DNA of 64,000 bases from Burkholderiales bacterium. Its GTDB lineage: Bacteria; Pseudomonadota; Gammaproteobacteria; Burkholderiales; Burkholderiaceae_D. The notes beneath the pieces were generated by a model. The model saw only the letters and a list, made by a program, of their open reading frames with translations. It did not search any database and was not told where the DNA came from. This document shows, in pieces, positions 9,166-18,025 of the stretch. Numbering within the stretch: the first letter of the stretch is position 1; each line of letters starts with the position of its first letter. The stretch lies in the NCBI GenBank assembly GCA_016177875.1, contig JACOUL010000041.1, forward strand, positions 1 to 64,000, written 5' to 3'. A program made the position numbers and the translations under genes.

Positions 9166-12100
9166 ATGAATCATGTGATGCCAATTGCAGACGAAACCGT
9201 TGCGTCGGCATCCGCCGCCGAACAACAAGTCGGCAGGCTGCGTGATTTATACGCGGCGCTCAGGCAAACCAATCACGCTATTTTGCATATCCGCAACGAG
9301 CAATCGCTCTTTGATGAGATTTGCCGCATCGCCGTGGAACATGGCCGCTTTCAAATGGCCATGTTCCGGCTGATCGACCCCCATAGCGAGGAATTGGTGC
9401 CGGTCGCTGCTTTCGGTGCGACGGCGCCCGGCATGCCTGCCGTCAGCATTCGCATCGATACCAGCACCAAGGAAGCACGTTCCGTCGCCGACAAATCGGC
9501 GCGCGCCAGCCGCCCCAGCATCTGCAATGATTTCTTTGCTTTATCCGACGAGGAGCAATGGGTAACGCTGGCCGCCAAAGTGGGGTTCCGCTCGGTCGGC
9601 AGTTTTCCCTTTCGACGCAACGGCGAGGTGATCGGCAGCCTCTTGCTGTATTCGCAGACAAAGGATTACTTCGATCAGGCACTGATCGAGCTATTGGAAG
9701 AAATGACGGGGCAAATATCCTTTGCCCTCGAAAATTTCGAACGCCAGGCACGGCGTGCGGCGATGGAAGAAGCGCTCGCCAATACCGAAAATTTTAAAAA
9801 CGCGATCCTGCAAGCGGCGCTCGACTGCATCGTGTCTTTCGATGCCGAAGGCGGCATCATCGATTTCAACCCCGCCGCCGAACAGACCTTCGGCTACCAG
9901 CGGCAAGCCGTCATCGGCAAACTGAAAATCGCTTATCTGATTGCACCGCCGTCGCGCGAACAATTTCAAAGCGGTATCGCGCAATTTTTAGCCGACGGCA
10001 CCAGCCCCTTATTCAACCGGCGTAGTGAACTGACCGCATTGCACGCGACCGGCATGGTATTCCCGATTGAAATCGCCGTCGCCCCGCTCACCCTGCACGG
10101 CAAGCAAGTATTCGCCGCCTACATGCGCGACATTTCGGAATTGAAGCAAAGCCAAGCGATTCTCGCCGATAGCGAAGCGCGTTACCGCCAATTGATCGAC
10201 ATTTCGCCGGAAGCGATTTTCGTGCATCAGCACGGCAAGTTTGTTCTTTTGAATCAGGCATGCGCTCAGCTTTTCGGTGCGAAAAGCGTAGAAGATCTGC
10301 TGGGCAAAAATGTCCGTCCCTTCATGCATCCGGATTACAAAGAAATCAGTAAGTGGCGCGCGCAGCAATTGCCCATGGGCGAATTGCGCACCGGACAAGT
10401 AGAAGAGATGTGGCTGAAGATGGACGGCACACCTTTCTATGCCGAGATCGCCGGTTCGAAATTTATTTACCTGGGCGAACCCGCTGTGCAGGTAGTGATG
10501 CGCGACATCAGCGCGCGCAAACTCGCCGAACAACTGCAGCGCACGCAAACGCAGATCCTCAATATGATTGCCACCGGCGACGCGCTTGCGGACATCTTGG
10601 CCACTCTTACGCGCTTGGTGGGCGCACAGTCGGAGCGTGGCCGCTGCGCAATTCAATTGGTCAATGCGGAACGGACCCAATTGCAAACCCCGGTAGCACC
10701 CGATTTACCGAAGGCATTAAATGCTGTAATGGAAAATCTGGCAGTCGGCCCTTGCCATTGCGCCGCAGGAACCGCAGCATTTAGACGCGAACCGGTGGTT
10801 TCGCCCGATATAGCAAGCGACCCCTTATGGTCGATGTGGCGCGAAGAAGTGGGCAACTTAGGAATACTTGCTTGCTCGTCCTGGCCTATCTATGGCAAGA
10901 ACAGCAAAGTCCTCGGCGTACTTTCGCTCTACTACGATGACAGCGTGCCGCCCAACGCCAAAGAAATGGAGTTGGTCAGCATAGCGACCAACCTGGCCGG
11001 TATCGCCATCGAAAATAAAGAAACCGAAGACCGCATTCGTTACCTCGCGCACTACGACGAGATGACGTCGCTGCCGAACCGCTCGCTGTTCAATCAGATT
11101 TTGAACCACGCGATGAAGACCGCGCATCGGCGCCAGCAAAAACTGTGCGTCATGTTCGTCGATCTCGATCGCTTCAAGAATATCAACGACACCTTCGGCC
11201 ATAGCGCCGGTGACCAAGCGCTACAGGAATTCGCCGAACGTGTACGTTCGTGCCTGCGCGAAACGGATACGGTTGCCCGCATGGGCGGCGATGAATTCTA
11301 TGTCCTCGTGGAAGAATTGGATGACGGCCAAGAAGTCGCCAGCATCGCTGAAAAAATTCTACAGGAAGCTTCCCGCCCTTTTTTCGTCGACCAGCAAGAA
11401 TGTCATTTGTCGGCCAGTATCGGTATCGCTATATACCCGGACGACGGCACCGACGCGGTATCGCTTTTAAAGAACTCGGACATCGCGATGTATCGTGCCA
11501 AGAGCGACGGCAAAAATGCCTATCGCTTCTATTCTGCCAGCAAGAATATGCACTCCGTCGAACGCATGGCGCTCGAGTCGCAATTGCGGCGCGCGATTGA
11601 AAACGATGAATTGATCCTGCATTATCAGCCGAAGATCGATGTTTTCAATGACCGCATCAGCGGCGTGGAAGCGCTGGTGCGCTGGGAACATCCCGACTTG
11701 GGCTTATTGCCGCCGCAGCATTTCATTCCCTTGGCGGAAGAGACTAGGCTGATCATTCCGCTATCCAAACAAATGCTGCGCATCGCTTGCGAAGACGCAT
11801 GCACCATCAACGCTATCAGCAATCATCCGGTGCGCGTGGCCGTCAATCTCTCGGCACGTCAGCTGGAAGACGATGAATTTCCGGAAATCTTGCAGGACCT
11901 GCTCACGCAAACCGGATTGGACGCCAACTTGCTGCAACTCGAAATCACAGAAAGCATGGTGATGGATAATCCCGCACAAGCGACAGAAATCATGCATCGA
12001 CTTCAACGCATGGGCGTTCGTCTCGACATCGACGACTTCGGCACGGGTTATTCCTCCCTGGCGTATTTGAAGCGCTTCCCAGTGCATAGCCTGAAGATCG

Positions 12101-12330
12101 ACCGCTCCTTCATCCAAGATATTCCTCTCGGCCCGAACGATACCGCCATCACGCAGGCGATTATCGCCATGGGTCACTCAATGGGATTGCGTGTGGTTGC
12201 GGAAGGCGTGGAAAAACGCGAGCAAGCCGAAGCGCTGCGTCAATTCGGATGCGATGAATACCAAGGCTATTTCTTTAGCCGCCCGGTGGCGCTGCCCGCT
12301 ATTCTGGATATGATCCGCAAACAGAACTAA
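9166..12330 (+). CDS. GAF-PAS-PAS-GAF-GGDEF-EAL bifunctional c-di-GMP enzyme
   Basis: The 1054-residue soluble protein reads in order: GAF (about 45-195), PAS (about 205-325), PAS (about 335-450), GAF (about 460-620), GGDEF (about 625-790) and EAL (about 800-1050). The cyclase motif GGDEF (about 707-711) is intact with an RETD inhibitory site before it. The phosphodiesterase motif EALVRW and DDFGTGYSSL are also intact, so both activities are possible and sensor input probably decides which dominates. No membrane segment is seen. The start is ATG 9166 or ATG 9178, and neither has a strong ribosome site. The stop lies eight bases from that of the convergent unknown gene. Confidence 0.9.
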   Translation: MNHVMPIADETVASASAAEQQVGRLRDLYAALRQTNHAILHIRNEQSLFDEICRIAVEHGRFQMAMFRLIDPHSEELVPVAAFGATAPGMPAVSIRIDTSTKEARSVADKSARASRPSICNDFFALSDEEQWVTLAAKVGFRSVGSFPFRRNGEVIGSLLLYSQTKDYFDQALIELLEEMTGQISFALENFERQARRAAMEEALANTENFKNAILQAALDCIVSFDAEGGIIDFNPAAEQTFGYQRQAVIGKLKIAYLIAPPSREQFQSGIAQFLADGTSPLFNRRSELTALHATGMVFPIEIAVAPLTLHGKQVFAAYMRDISELKQSQAILADSEARYRQLIDISPEAIFVHQHGKFVLLNQACAQLFGAKSVEDLLGKNVRPFMHPDYKEISKWRAQQLPMGELRTGQVEEMWLKMDGTPFYAEIAGSKFIYLGEPAVQVVMRDISARKLAEQLQRTQTQILNMIATGDALADILATLTRLVGAQSERGRCAIQLVNAERTQLQTPVAPDLPKALNAVMENLAVGPCHCAAGTAAFRREPVVSPDIASDPLWSMWREEVGNLGILACSSWPIYGKNSKVLGVLSLYYDDSVPPNAKEMELVSIATNLAGIAIENKETEDRIRYLAHYDEMTSLPNRSLFNQILNHAMKTAHRRQQKLCVMFVDLDRFKNINDTFGHSAGDQALQEFAERVRSCLRETDTVARMGGDEFYVLVEELDDGQEVASIAEKILQEASRPFFVDQQECHLSASIGIAIYPDDGTDAVSLLKNSDIAMYRAKSDGKNAYRFYSASKNMHSVERMALESQLRRAIENDELILHYQPKIDVFNDRISGVEALVRWEHPDLGLLPPQHFIPLAEETRLIIPLSKQMLRIACEDACTINAISNHPVRVAVNLSARQLEDDEFPEILQDLLTQTGLDANLLQLEITESMVMDNPAQATEIMHRLQRMGVRLDIDDFGTGYSSLAYLKRFPVHSLKIDRSFIQDIPLGPNDTAITQAIIAMGHSMGLRVVAEGVEKREQAEALRQFGCDEYQGYFFSRPVALPAILDMIRKQN

Positions 12331-12338
12331 TCTTCAAC

Positions 12339-13037
12339 CTATTGCTTCATCCAGCTTGTCAGGCGCGGTTGCGACGAGATGCGAAACTCCATATTCGTGA
12401 TACCTATCGAGCCCGCCGGGCCGGAAACGAAATTGTGTCCGGGCTTTACCGGAAATAAAAAATTGTCGCGAATAAAAATATCGGTATGACAGTTGGCGCT
12501 GGCATTGTAGAGCTGCTGCTTAATTTCTTGCCAGACTCCTTCCGTAATCCACCCATATAAAAACACTTGATTGGGATACAGCGGGCTATCCGAGTCGAGA
12601 TAACCTTTCTGATTTTCTTGCAGGACCGGATGCGGCGGCGGATGATTGCCTACGAACAAATCGATCCATCCTTCGCTGATGGAATAGGCTTCTTCACTTT
12701 GGAAAGTCCCATCTTTCAATAGCAACTGCCATTTGCAACTCAATTCAATACGCTTTTCCAAGCCCCAGTTTTCCGTCCACATCGATTGGCCGTCAGAGAC
12801 CGTTAACTGGGTTCGGACCACTTGACCGATCAGCGCCGGTTCAAGTTTACGGATCTCCTCGATGTTTTCATGCAAGTTCCAAAAAAACCATTTTGTCCTC
12901 TCACAGTCCGACATTTCCGAAAGCTCGGATACCTTGCGAATGCCGTAAGGTTCGATGGTTCGAATCACGTCCCTACGGTGTTTTTCATTGATTTCATCTA
13001 ACTCATGCTGCATTTTCTCGGTGAACAGTGGTTCCAT
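12339..13037 (-). CDS. Hypothetical protein, family not recognised
   Basis: The 232-residue protein has no signal peptide or membrane helix. The N-terminal third is charged and helical (EKMQHELDEINEKHRRDV); the rest is rich in Trp, Pro and aromatic residues (MWTENWGLEKRIEL, VGNHPPPHPVL, FLYGWITEGVWQEI). I recognise no family or catalytic motif. ATG 13037 has GGAG eight bases upstream and is preferred to the in-frame TTG 13073. The gene is convergent with the GGDEF-EAL gene. The TehA-like gene upstream on the same strand is 93 bases away, so it could be the distal gene of the bufferin transcript, but there is no direct sign of this. Confidence 0.65.
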   Translation of the reverse strand: MEPLFTEKMQHELDEINEKHRRDVIRTIEPYGIRKVSELSEMSDCERTKWFFWNLHENIEEIRKLEPALIGQVVRTQLTVSDGQSMWTENWGLEKRIELSCKWQLLLKDGTFQSEEAYSISEGWIDLFVGNHPPPHPVLQENQKGYLDSDSPLYPNQVFLYGWITEGVWQEIKQQLYNASANCHTDIFIRDNFLFPVKPGHNFVSGPAGSIGITNMEFRISSQPRLTSWMKQ

Positions 13038-13130
13038 CGGGAGCTCCAGAATCGTTTGCTTTAGCTTAGGCAATTACACCCGGCATTCCTTGCGCGAACG
13101 CAGGTATCAAAAAGATTCTGAAATACGCGA

Positions 13131-14114
13131 TTAGTTCTCGGAAAAGGACGCCTGAAATCCGCTTGATTCGCGCGGCAAGAGGTGCCCTCTCGCCAAAAGC
13201 ATGCCGGTACGAACGAGGAGATAAAAAATAACGATGGTGGCGAGCCCCAAAGGCGCAAGCACCAACCACGATGGCCAGCCGCCGCGATGCACCGCTTCGG
13301 CAACACCGGTGGCGAACGCCGCCAAAGGAAAAGAGAAAGACCAAAACCCGGCGGAGAATGGAACAGCGCTCCACCATGTGTGGCGCACCAGAATGGTCGC
13401 CGCCGAAACGATGCAGACGCCCAAGCCGATGTTAAGAACTTCAGCCGGCAACTCCGGCCAGATGATGGCGGCGGCTACCGGCGCGACGGTAGGAGGCGAC
13501 AATTCGATAGCGATGGTAGGACGCCAAGCCACGGGCAAAGGCCCTTCAAACAAGCGATGCAATATTCTCACTTCAAGCAAAATCCATCCTGCCATGCCCA
13601 TACCGAACAATAGTGCCCCCACTGGGCGGCAATTCAATGCCGCCATCGCCATGCCGCTGATAAAGCCTCCTCCCACGACCGGCAAATAAAGCGCCGGGGT
13701 AATCATCTCGGAGGCAATCTTGCCGGTGGAAAGAATGGTCACCACGCGCAGAGCGATGGCACCTTGAATCGACATTGCTGCAAGCACCAGCGCCCAGCCG
13801 ATCTCCATACTTACCGGCGCATGCAAAACGACGATGAGTAAAGTTGACAGGGGCAGCAAAACAATCAACGGTCCCTGCACCGGATGCAAAAATTCTTGCA
13901 CGACCGCTGATCGATGCAATAGGCATTTAGCCGCGTACAACGCCAACAAGACCGACCAAATCAACAAGGTCAATCGGAATAGCGTATCGCCGACCAAGCT
14001 CGCAAACGGCCAGCCGAATGCAGCCGCCTTATACCAGGCGGCGCTCAAGCCGAATAAGCCGAAGGTAATGCCGAAAAGCGCACCGGGCAGGTGCACTAAC
14101 CAAGAAACTCGCAC
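13131..14114 (-). CDS. TehA/SLAC1-type (TDT family) membrane transporter
   Basis: The 327-residue protein has about ten hydrophobic helices and no long soluble part, matching the tellurite-resistance/dicarboxylate transporter (TDT) and SLAC1 anion-channel family in length and in the opening (PGALFGITFGLFGLSAAW). Relatives move anions or confer tellurite tolerance; the substrate here is unknown. The start is a GTG at 14114. It lies 53 bases after the DoxX gene of the bufferin operon on the same strand, so co-transcription is likely. That raises the possibility of a link to metal handling, which I only infer. Confidence 0.8.
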   Translation of the reverse strand: MRVSWLVHLPGALFGITFGLFGLSAAWYKAAAFGWPFASLVGDTLFRLTLLIWSVLLALYAAKCLLHRSAVVQEFLHPVQGPLIVLLPLSTLLIVVLHAPVSMEIGWALVLAAMSIQGAIALRVVTILSTGKIASEMITPALYLPVVGGGFISGMAMAALNCRPVGALLFGMGMAGWILLEVRILHRLFEGPLPVAWRPTIAIELSPPTVAPVAAAIIWPELPAEVLNIGLGVCIVSAATILVRHTWWSAVPFSAGFWSFSFPLAAFATGVAEAVHRGGWPSWLVLAPLGLATIVIFYLLVRTGMLLARGHLLPRESSGFQASFSEN

Positions 14115-14167
14115 GTCATTTGCTCGTATTAAGGCGACGCCTTTTTCCTAGCAACAAGCATGCCTTT

Positions 14168-14626
14168 TTATCGGCGCCGCGACAGCCACGCATCCAAAGA
14201 AATGCGGCCGGACCCGAATGCCACCAGCACCAAGAGTAACGCGCCCCAGTAGAAATGATCGTTCAAGGCTGCCGGACATTCGAACTTGAATAGCTGCGGA
14301 TAAGAAATAACGGCCATTGCATTAACAAAGAACAGGCCCAGTGCCGCCGGGCGCGACAATAAGCCGACGAAGAGCAGCACTGGAAATGCCAGTTCCCCCA
14401 TCGCACCCATCACGGCCGCCAGTTCCGGCGGCAAGATCGGAACCTGGTATTCGTCTCGGAATAATGCAAGCGTACTGTCCCAGTCGCGAACCTTCACGAC
14501 TCCGGCCTTGAAGAATTGCCAGCCGACGTAGAGCCGGATCGCCAGACTCATCAAGGATCCGCCCCATTCGGTAAGCTTCGCATCGAAGCACATGCTCGCC
14601 CGATGCAGGCGCAAGATTTTTTCCAT
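14168..14626 (-). CDS. bufD: BufD, DoxX family membrane protein of the bufferin operon
   Basis: The 152-residue protein has four membrane helices and the DoxX pattern (RLYVGWQFFKAGVVKVRDW; ILPPELAAVMGAMGELAFPV). In bufferin operons a DoxX protein is the usual fourth gene, assumed to support export or redox steps in the membrane. AAGGAAAACATC precedes the ATG. It follows bufC by 21 bases on the same strand. The assignment as bufD depends mainly on context. Confidence 0.85.
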   Translation of the reverse strand: MEKILRLHRASMCFDAKLTEWGGSLMSLAIRLYVGWQFFKAGVVKVRDWDSTLALFRDEYQVPILPPELAAVMGAMGELAFPVLLFVGLLSRPAALGLFFVNAMAVISYPQLFKFECPAALNDHFYWGALLLVLVAFGSGRISLDAWLSRRR

Positions 14627-14647
14627 GATGTTTTCCTTATCGTTGAT

Positions 14648-15427
14648 TTATGAGAACTGCAAATCCACGAGCACGCCGCTCTGCAGCCACTGCTGCAAAT
14701 GCGCGCCGAAATCGAAGTTTTCTTCGACGTCCAACGCCGCATCGAGCGCAGCGCCCAAAGGCTGTCCTTGCGACAAGGACGACAAGGCCGCATAAGCGCT
14801 CGCGGTCAATGCAAGCACACTCACTTTCCAATGCGGACGCGTCACCAAGGCGAAGGAAGGCATGTCGATCCGCTCCGGCAAAGCGTGTTCCGATTTCGTT
14901 TGATGCGCGAACCAAATATCGGTCAACGCCCACCGGGACGCAAACAATGTGCAAGCCGGATGTAATGCGAGGTGAGCTCGATCGAGCGCTTCAGGCGCCA
15001 ATTGCGCAAACCGTTCAATCGGCAGCGCTTGTGCATTAGCCGCATAGTGTGCGCGATGCACAGCCCATTCAAGCGCGGCGACATCCGGAAAATACGGATA
15101 GTCCGCCACATGCGTAAAGCCCGCGAGAAATTCGGAAAAATGCGCGCCGAAATAATTCAGGTCGCCTATTTTCGATGGGTAGGCTTTGCCGTATTCACGC
15201 GCCAGCCCTTCAAAGAATTCTTCGCCGACCAGGGCTTGAATCACGGGGTAAGCCGCTGCTAAAGTCTTTCCCCAATTCGCGATTTGATTGCCGCGATAAA
15301 GGGCAAGCCTCCGCTCATTCAAACCGGCGTCGCCTTTGAATAAGGCTAGCGCCTGCGGCACGGTCTCCGGTTCGAACAAGGCGAGAGAAAATGCCTGCTG
15401 CACGCCAGACAGGTCAGCCGATCGCAC
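14648..15427 (-). CDS. bufC: BufC, HvfC/BufC-type (DUF2063) partner of the RiPP maturase
   Basis: The 259-residue soluble protein has the N-terminal DUF2063 domain ([52 protein letters not shown]) and a looser C-terminal half. In MNIO systems this partner binds the precursor peptide and presents it to the maturase. The start is taken as GTG 15427, which overlaps the end of bufB by 14 bases and has GGAGA six bases before it. The longer frame to 15481 would start deep inside bufB with an Arg-rich segment that is only the bufB sequence read in another frame. Confidence 0.88.
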   Translation of the reverse strand: MRSADLSGVQQAFSLALFEPETVPQALALFKGDAGLNERRLALYRGNQIANWGKTLAAAYPVIQALVGEEFFEGLAREYGKAYPSKIGDLNYFGAHFSEFLAGFTHVADYPYFPDVAALEWAVHRAHYAANAQALPIERFAQLAPEALDRAHLALHPACTLFASRWALTDIWFAHQTKSEHALPERIDMPSFALVTRPHWKVSVLALTASAYAALSSLSQGQPLGAALDAALDVEENFDFGAHLQQWLQSGVLVDLQFS

Positions 15428-16277
15428 GGCACGTCTCCTCTTGCGCGCGACGCGCCGTCGAGCGCGCCAATTCAGCTTCACGCAACAACACGTCCAAAAC
15501 AGGAATATCGGTATCCCATTCGATTAACGTCGATACGGTGCCGAAACGCCTTACCGCTTGTTCGTACAAATCCCAAACCGCCCCGGCGACACGATCGCCA
15601 TGATGGTCAACGACGGCATCCGGCGTAATCAAATGCCCTGCCAAATGCATTTCACCGACGACGTGCGTCGGCAAATCCAGCAATGCCTGATGGGCGTCTT
15701 CGCCATGATTGCATTGATTGACGAAGAGATTGTTAATATCGAGCAGCACGCCGCAGCCGGTGCGTTCGGCAAGCGCCGCGAGAAATTCAGTCTCGGTCAT
15801 CGCATCGTCTCGGTAGCGCAAATAGGTCGAGACGTTTTCCAAAAGAATTTGCCGGCCAAGCGTTTGCTGGACAGCATCGACGCGTTCGCAAAGAAGCGTC
15901 AAGGCTTCCGTCGTCAGCGGCAGCGGCAGCAAATCGTTCAAATGCCTATCGCCGACCGCGCCCCAGCACAAATGTTCGGATACCAAGACGGGTTGAATTG
16001 CGTTGACCAATTCACGCACACGCGCTAAATGCTGTTGCGAAAAACCGCGCGCTGAACCCAGTCCTAAACCGACGCCATGCACGCTGATGGGATAATCGCG
16101 GCGCAGTTCTTCGAGAACATGCCGGTCCCAACCGCCCGCATCCAGATAATTCTCGGTATGGACCTCCAGCCAGTCGACCTTGGGCCGCCGCTGAAGAAAG
16201 TCGCGATAATGCGGAGCGCGCAACCCCACGCCGAAACCGAGTTCTGGACAGACCCCTGCATACTCGATCGACGGCAT
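15414..16277 (-). CDS. bufB: BufB, MNIO (DUF692) multinuclear iron RiPP maturase
   Basis: The protein has about 287 residues and the TIM-barrel hallmarks of DUF692: [76 protein letters not shown] and LIEWDTDIP. The His, Glu, Asp and Asn residues in these motifs form the di/tri-iron site in characterised members. Such enzymes oxidise cysteines of the precursor; in bufferins they make thiooxazole groups (established for the family, not shown here). ATG 16277 is used; an in-frame TTG 16304 and a GTG between them are alternatives. It lies just downstream of bufA on the same strand. Confidence 0.92.
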   Translation of the reverse strand: MPSIEYAGVCPELGFGVGLRAPHYRDFLQRRPKVDWLEVHTENYLDAGGWDRHVLEELRRDYPISVHGVGLGLGSARGFSQQHLARVRELVNAIQPVLVSEHLCWGAVGDRHLNDLLPLPLTTEALTLLCERVDAVQQTLGRQILLENVSTYLRYRDDAMTETEFLAALAERTGCGVLLDINNLFVNQCNHGEDAHQALLDLPTHVVGEMHLAGHLITPDAVVDHHGDRVAGAVWDLYEQAVRRFGTVSTLIEWDTDIPVLDVLLREAELARSTARRAQEETCRAIG

Positions 16278-16307
16278 GGCGATTGCTGCGCTCACGGACA
16301 GCAACGA

Positions 16308-16592
16308 TTACTTCTTAGCTGCCGGCGCGGACATCTTACCGCCCATTTTTTCGCAAGTGCCTTTAGCAACGTATTTCCACTCGTTCGGGCTGTTGTCTTG
16401 CTTAGCTTGACCGGCGCAAGAATGCGAACCATTGGTGCTGGCGCAGTCGTTTTGCCCTGCCTTCGCAACGCCGAAGCATTTTTCCTTATCCTTATTGCCG
16501 GCTGCTTGACTGCTGTAATCCTGTGCTTGGCTGGCGCCGGCGGCGCAAAGTGTGGCGAGTGCGGTGGCAAGCAAGACGTGACGTTTATTCAT
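16308..16592 (-). CDS. bufA: BufA, bufferin-type RiPP metallophore precursor (DUF2282)
   Basis: The 94-residue precursor starts with a Sec signal peptide (to about SQAQ, residue 24). The mature part has four cysteines at 39, 50, 59 and 80 in the DUF2282 setting [21 protein letters not shown] and KGTCEKMGG. Bufferins are exported, cysteine-modified peptides that bind copper and lower its toxicity in the periplasm. GGAG lies about 12 bases before the ATG, a slightly long spacing. It heads the bufABCD run, the normal order. A candidate ECF promoter lies upstream. Confidence 0.93.
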   Translation of the reverse strand: MNKRHVLLATALATLCAAGASQAQDYSSQAAGNKDKEKCFGVAKAGQNDCASTNGSHSCAGQAKQDNSPNEWKYVAKGTCEKMGGKMSAPAAKK

Positions 16593-16653
16593 GGTGAGTA
16601 AGCTCCTATTAGCATGTAAAAATAAGTTAGCCGCATTATCTGGCTGGACAATA

Positions 16654-16679
16654 GTCGTAGTACCCGGCCAATTACTTAC
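16654..16679 (-). promoter_or_regulatory. Candidate ECF-sigma promoter of the bufferin operon
   Basis: On the minus strand GTAAGT is followed by exactly 16 bases and then CGAC, about 60 bases before the bufA start. From memory, the ECF sigma (SigF) promoters controlling bufferin operons in Caulobacter have the form GTAACC-N16-CGAA; the spacing matches and the hexamers differ at a few positions. No sigma or anti-sigma gene is in the window. Confidence 0.4.
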
Positions 16680-16864
16680 AAGGCCGGCAAAAATTTTAGC
16701 CCCATATGCAAAAATCGTGTGCCAAATTCAAATAAGGGGATGAATTCGCGGCTATTTCGTGTATGGAAAGCAGCAAATTGCTGGCAAAGTCATAAAAAAC
16801 GCCTAATATAAGCTGCTGCCGCCAGGCACATTCCACTTCAGAAATCACCAAAGAAAGAGTCGCC

Positions 16865-17527
16865 ATGACCACTCTCCTCTATATCGCCGATCCCATGTGT
16901 TCCTGGTGTTACGGATTCGGCCCCGAATTAACAAGCTTGCTCGAAGGTTTGCCGGAGCTGCCGATGGAAATCATGGTGGGCGGACTACGCCCCTATTATG
17001 ACGAAGCGCTCACCGCGGAGCAAAAGGCGAAGCTGCTCGATCATTGGCGCCAGTCAGGCGAAGCAAGCGGCCTGCCTTTCAAGGAAGATACACTGAACCG
17101 AGAAAACTTTATATATAACACCGAACCGGCCTGCCGGGCGGTGTTTACCGTTCGCAGTATTGCTCCTAAGGCGGCTTGGCCGGTATTTCAAGCAATCCAG
17201 CATGCTTTTTATGCGGAAGGCCGTGATGTAACCAATGGCCAGGTGCTTGCTGAAATCGCGGTTCCGATTTTGGCAGAAATGGGACATCCCATGGATACAG
17301 CGGCTTTTCTTACCCAATGGGCACAAGAATCTTCGGTGTTGGGGACGTATGGAGAATTTGAGCAGATCAAAAAATGGGGCGTTACCGGTTTTCCGACGCT
17401 TGTTCTGGAACGCAACGGCGAATTAACGCTCGTCACCTCGGGGTTCATGCAAATGCCCATATTGGTGGACACTTTACAAGCCATCGTCGATGAACAAGAT
17501 GGCGTTCAACCTGCACCGGCTAACTGA
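16865..17527 (+). CDS. DsbA family (FrnE-like) cytosolic oxidoreductase
   Basis: The 220-residue protein has no signal peptide. It opens with a thioredoxin-fold strand and the active site PMCSWCYGF, a CxxC pair, then a helical insertion and a C-terminal VTGFPTLVL segment containing the cis-proline. This is the FrnE/DsbA-like thiol-disulfide oxidoreductase pattern, acting in the cytoplasm. Its own substrate is unknown. It is divergent from bufA, with 272 bases between them, and ends at a strong hairpin. The ATG has AAAGAGT upstream, a weak ribosome site. Confidence 0.82.
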   Translation: MTTLLYIADPMCSWCYGFGPELTSLLEGLPELPMEIMVGGLRPYYDEALTAEQKAKLLDHWRQSGEASGLPFKEDTLNRENFIYNTEPACRAVFTVRSIAPKAAWPVFQAIQHAFYAEGRDVTNGQVLAEIAVPILAEMGHPMDTAAFLTQWAQESSVLGTYGEFEQIKKWGVTGFPTLVLERNGELTLVTSGFMQMPILVDTLQAIVDEQDGVQPAPAN

Positions 17528-17557
17528 GCCAACCCCATTACGTTAGAAGCGCTAAAG

Positions 17558-17591
17558 AAAAAGCCGAAATCAAAACTGATTTCGGCTTTTT
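17558..17591. terminator. Strong bidirectional intrinsic terminator
   Basis: AAAAAGCCGAAATCA and TGATTTCGGCTTTTT form a perfect 15-bp stem with an AAAC loop. T-runs occur on both strands, so it can end the DsbA-like gene and the convergent Lys/Ala-rich gene. Confidence 0.92.
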
Positions 17592-17653
17592 GATCGAAAT
17601 GAAAACGGGGCAGCGAGGTGTCCGCCTCCGCCTTCCATCCGAAAGATGCTAAA

Positions 17654-17896
17654 TTACTTGGAAGCTGCCGGTGCGGAAGCTGCCGGTGCGGCGGCTTCAG
17701 CTTTCTTGGCCTTCTTAGCTTTCTTGGCTTTCTTATGCTTCTTGGCCTTCTTGGCTTTCTTAGCCGGAGCAGCCGGGGTTGCCGGAGCAGCAGCAGAAGC
17801 CGGAGCCGAGCTGGAAGCCGGAGCGGAAGCGGTTTGAGCAACAGCGGAGCCCATTGCGAAAGTCAGGGCGACGAGAGCGGCAACTAATTTAGACAT
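17654..17896 (-). CDS. Small exported Lys/Ala-rich low-complexity protein
   Basis: The 80-residue product starts with a signal peptide (MSKLVAALVALTFAMGSAVA). The mature part is almost only Ala, Ser, Pro and Lys: an Ala/Ser/Pro stretch, then about eight KKA-type repeats (AKKAKKAKKHKKAKK), then another Ala-rich tail. It would be strongly basic in the periplasm or outside the cell. Similar Lys/Ala repeat proteins are common in Burkholderiales and sometimes compared with acid-shock or histone-like proteins; I cannot assign a role. GAGGAAAATACC precedes the ATG. The low-complexity DNA may vary in repeat number between strains. Confidence 0.75.
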   Translation of the reverse strand: MSKLVAALVALTFAMGSAVAQTASAPASSSAPASAAAPATPAAPAKKAKKAKKHKKAKKAKKAKKAEAAAPAASAPAASK

Positions 17897-18025
17897 GGTA
17901 TTTTCCTCTTGGTTGTACGTAGGCGATTGCTACGATTAGACCTATTAACGCAATACCTGCCCAGCCTGTTGACGCGACCAGCAAAAAATTTCCTCGGTTG
18001 CCCGTTCTGTCGACTTTGTTGAATT

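Noticed and set aside
14648-15481. bufC starting at 15481
   Set aside because: The added N-terminus is Arg-rich and arises from bufB read in another frame; GTG 15427 has a strong ribosome site.
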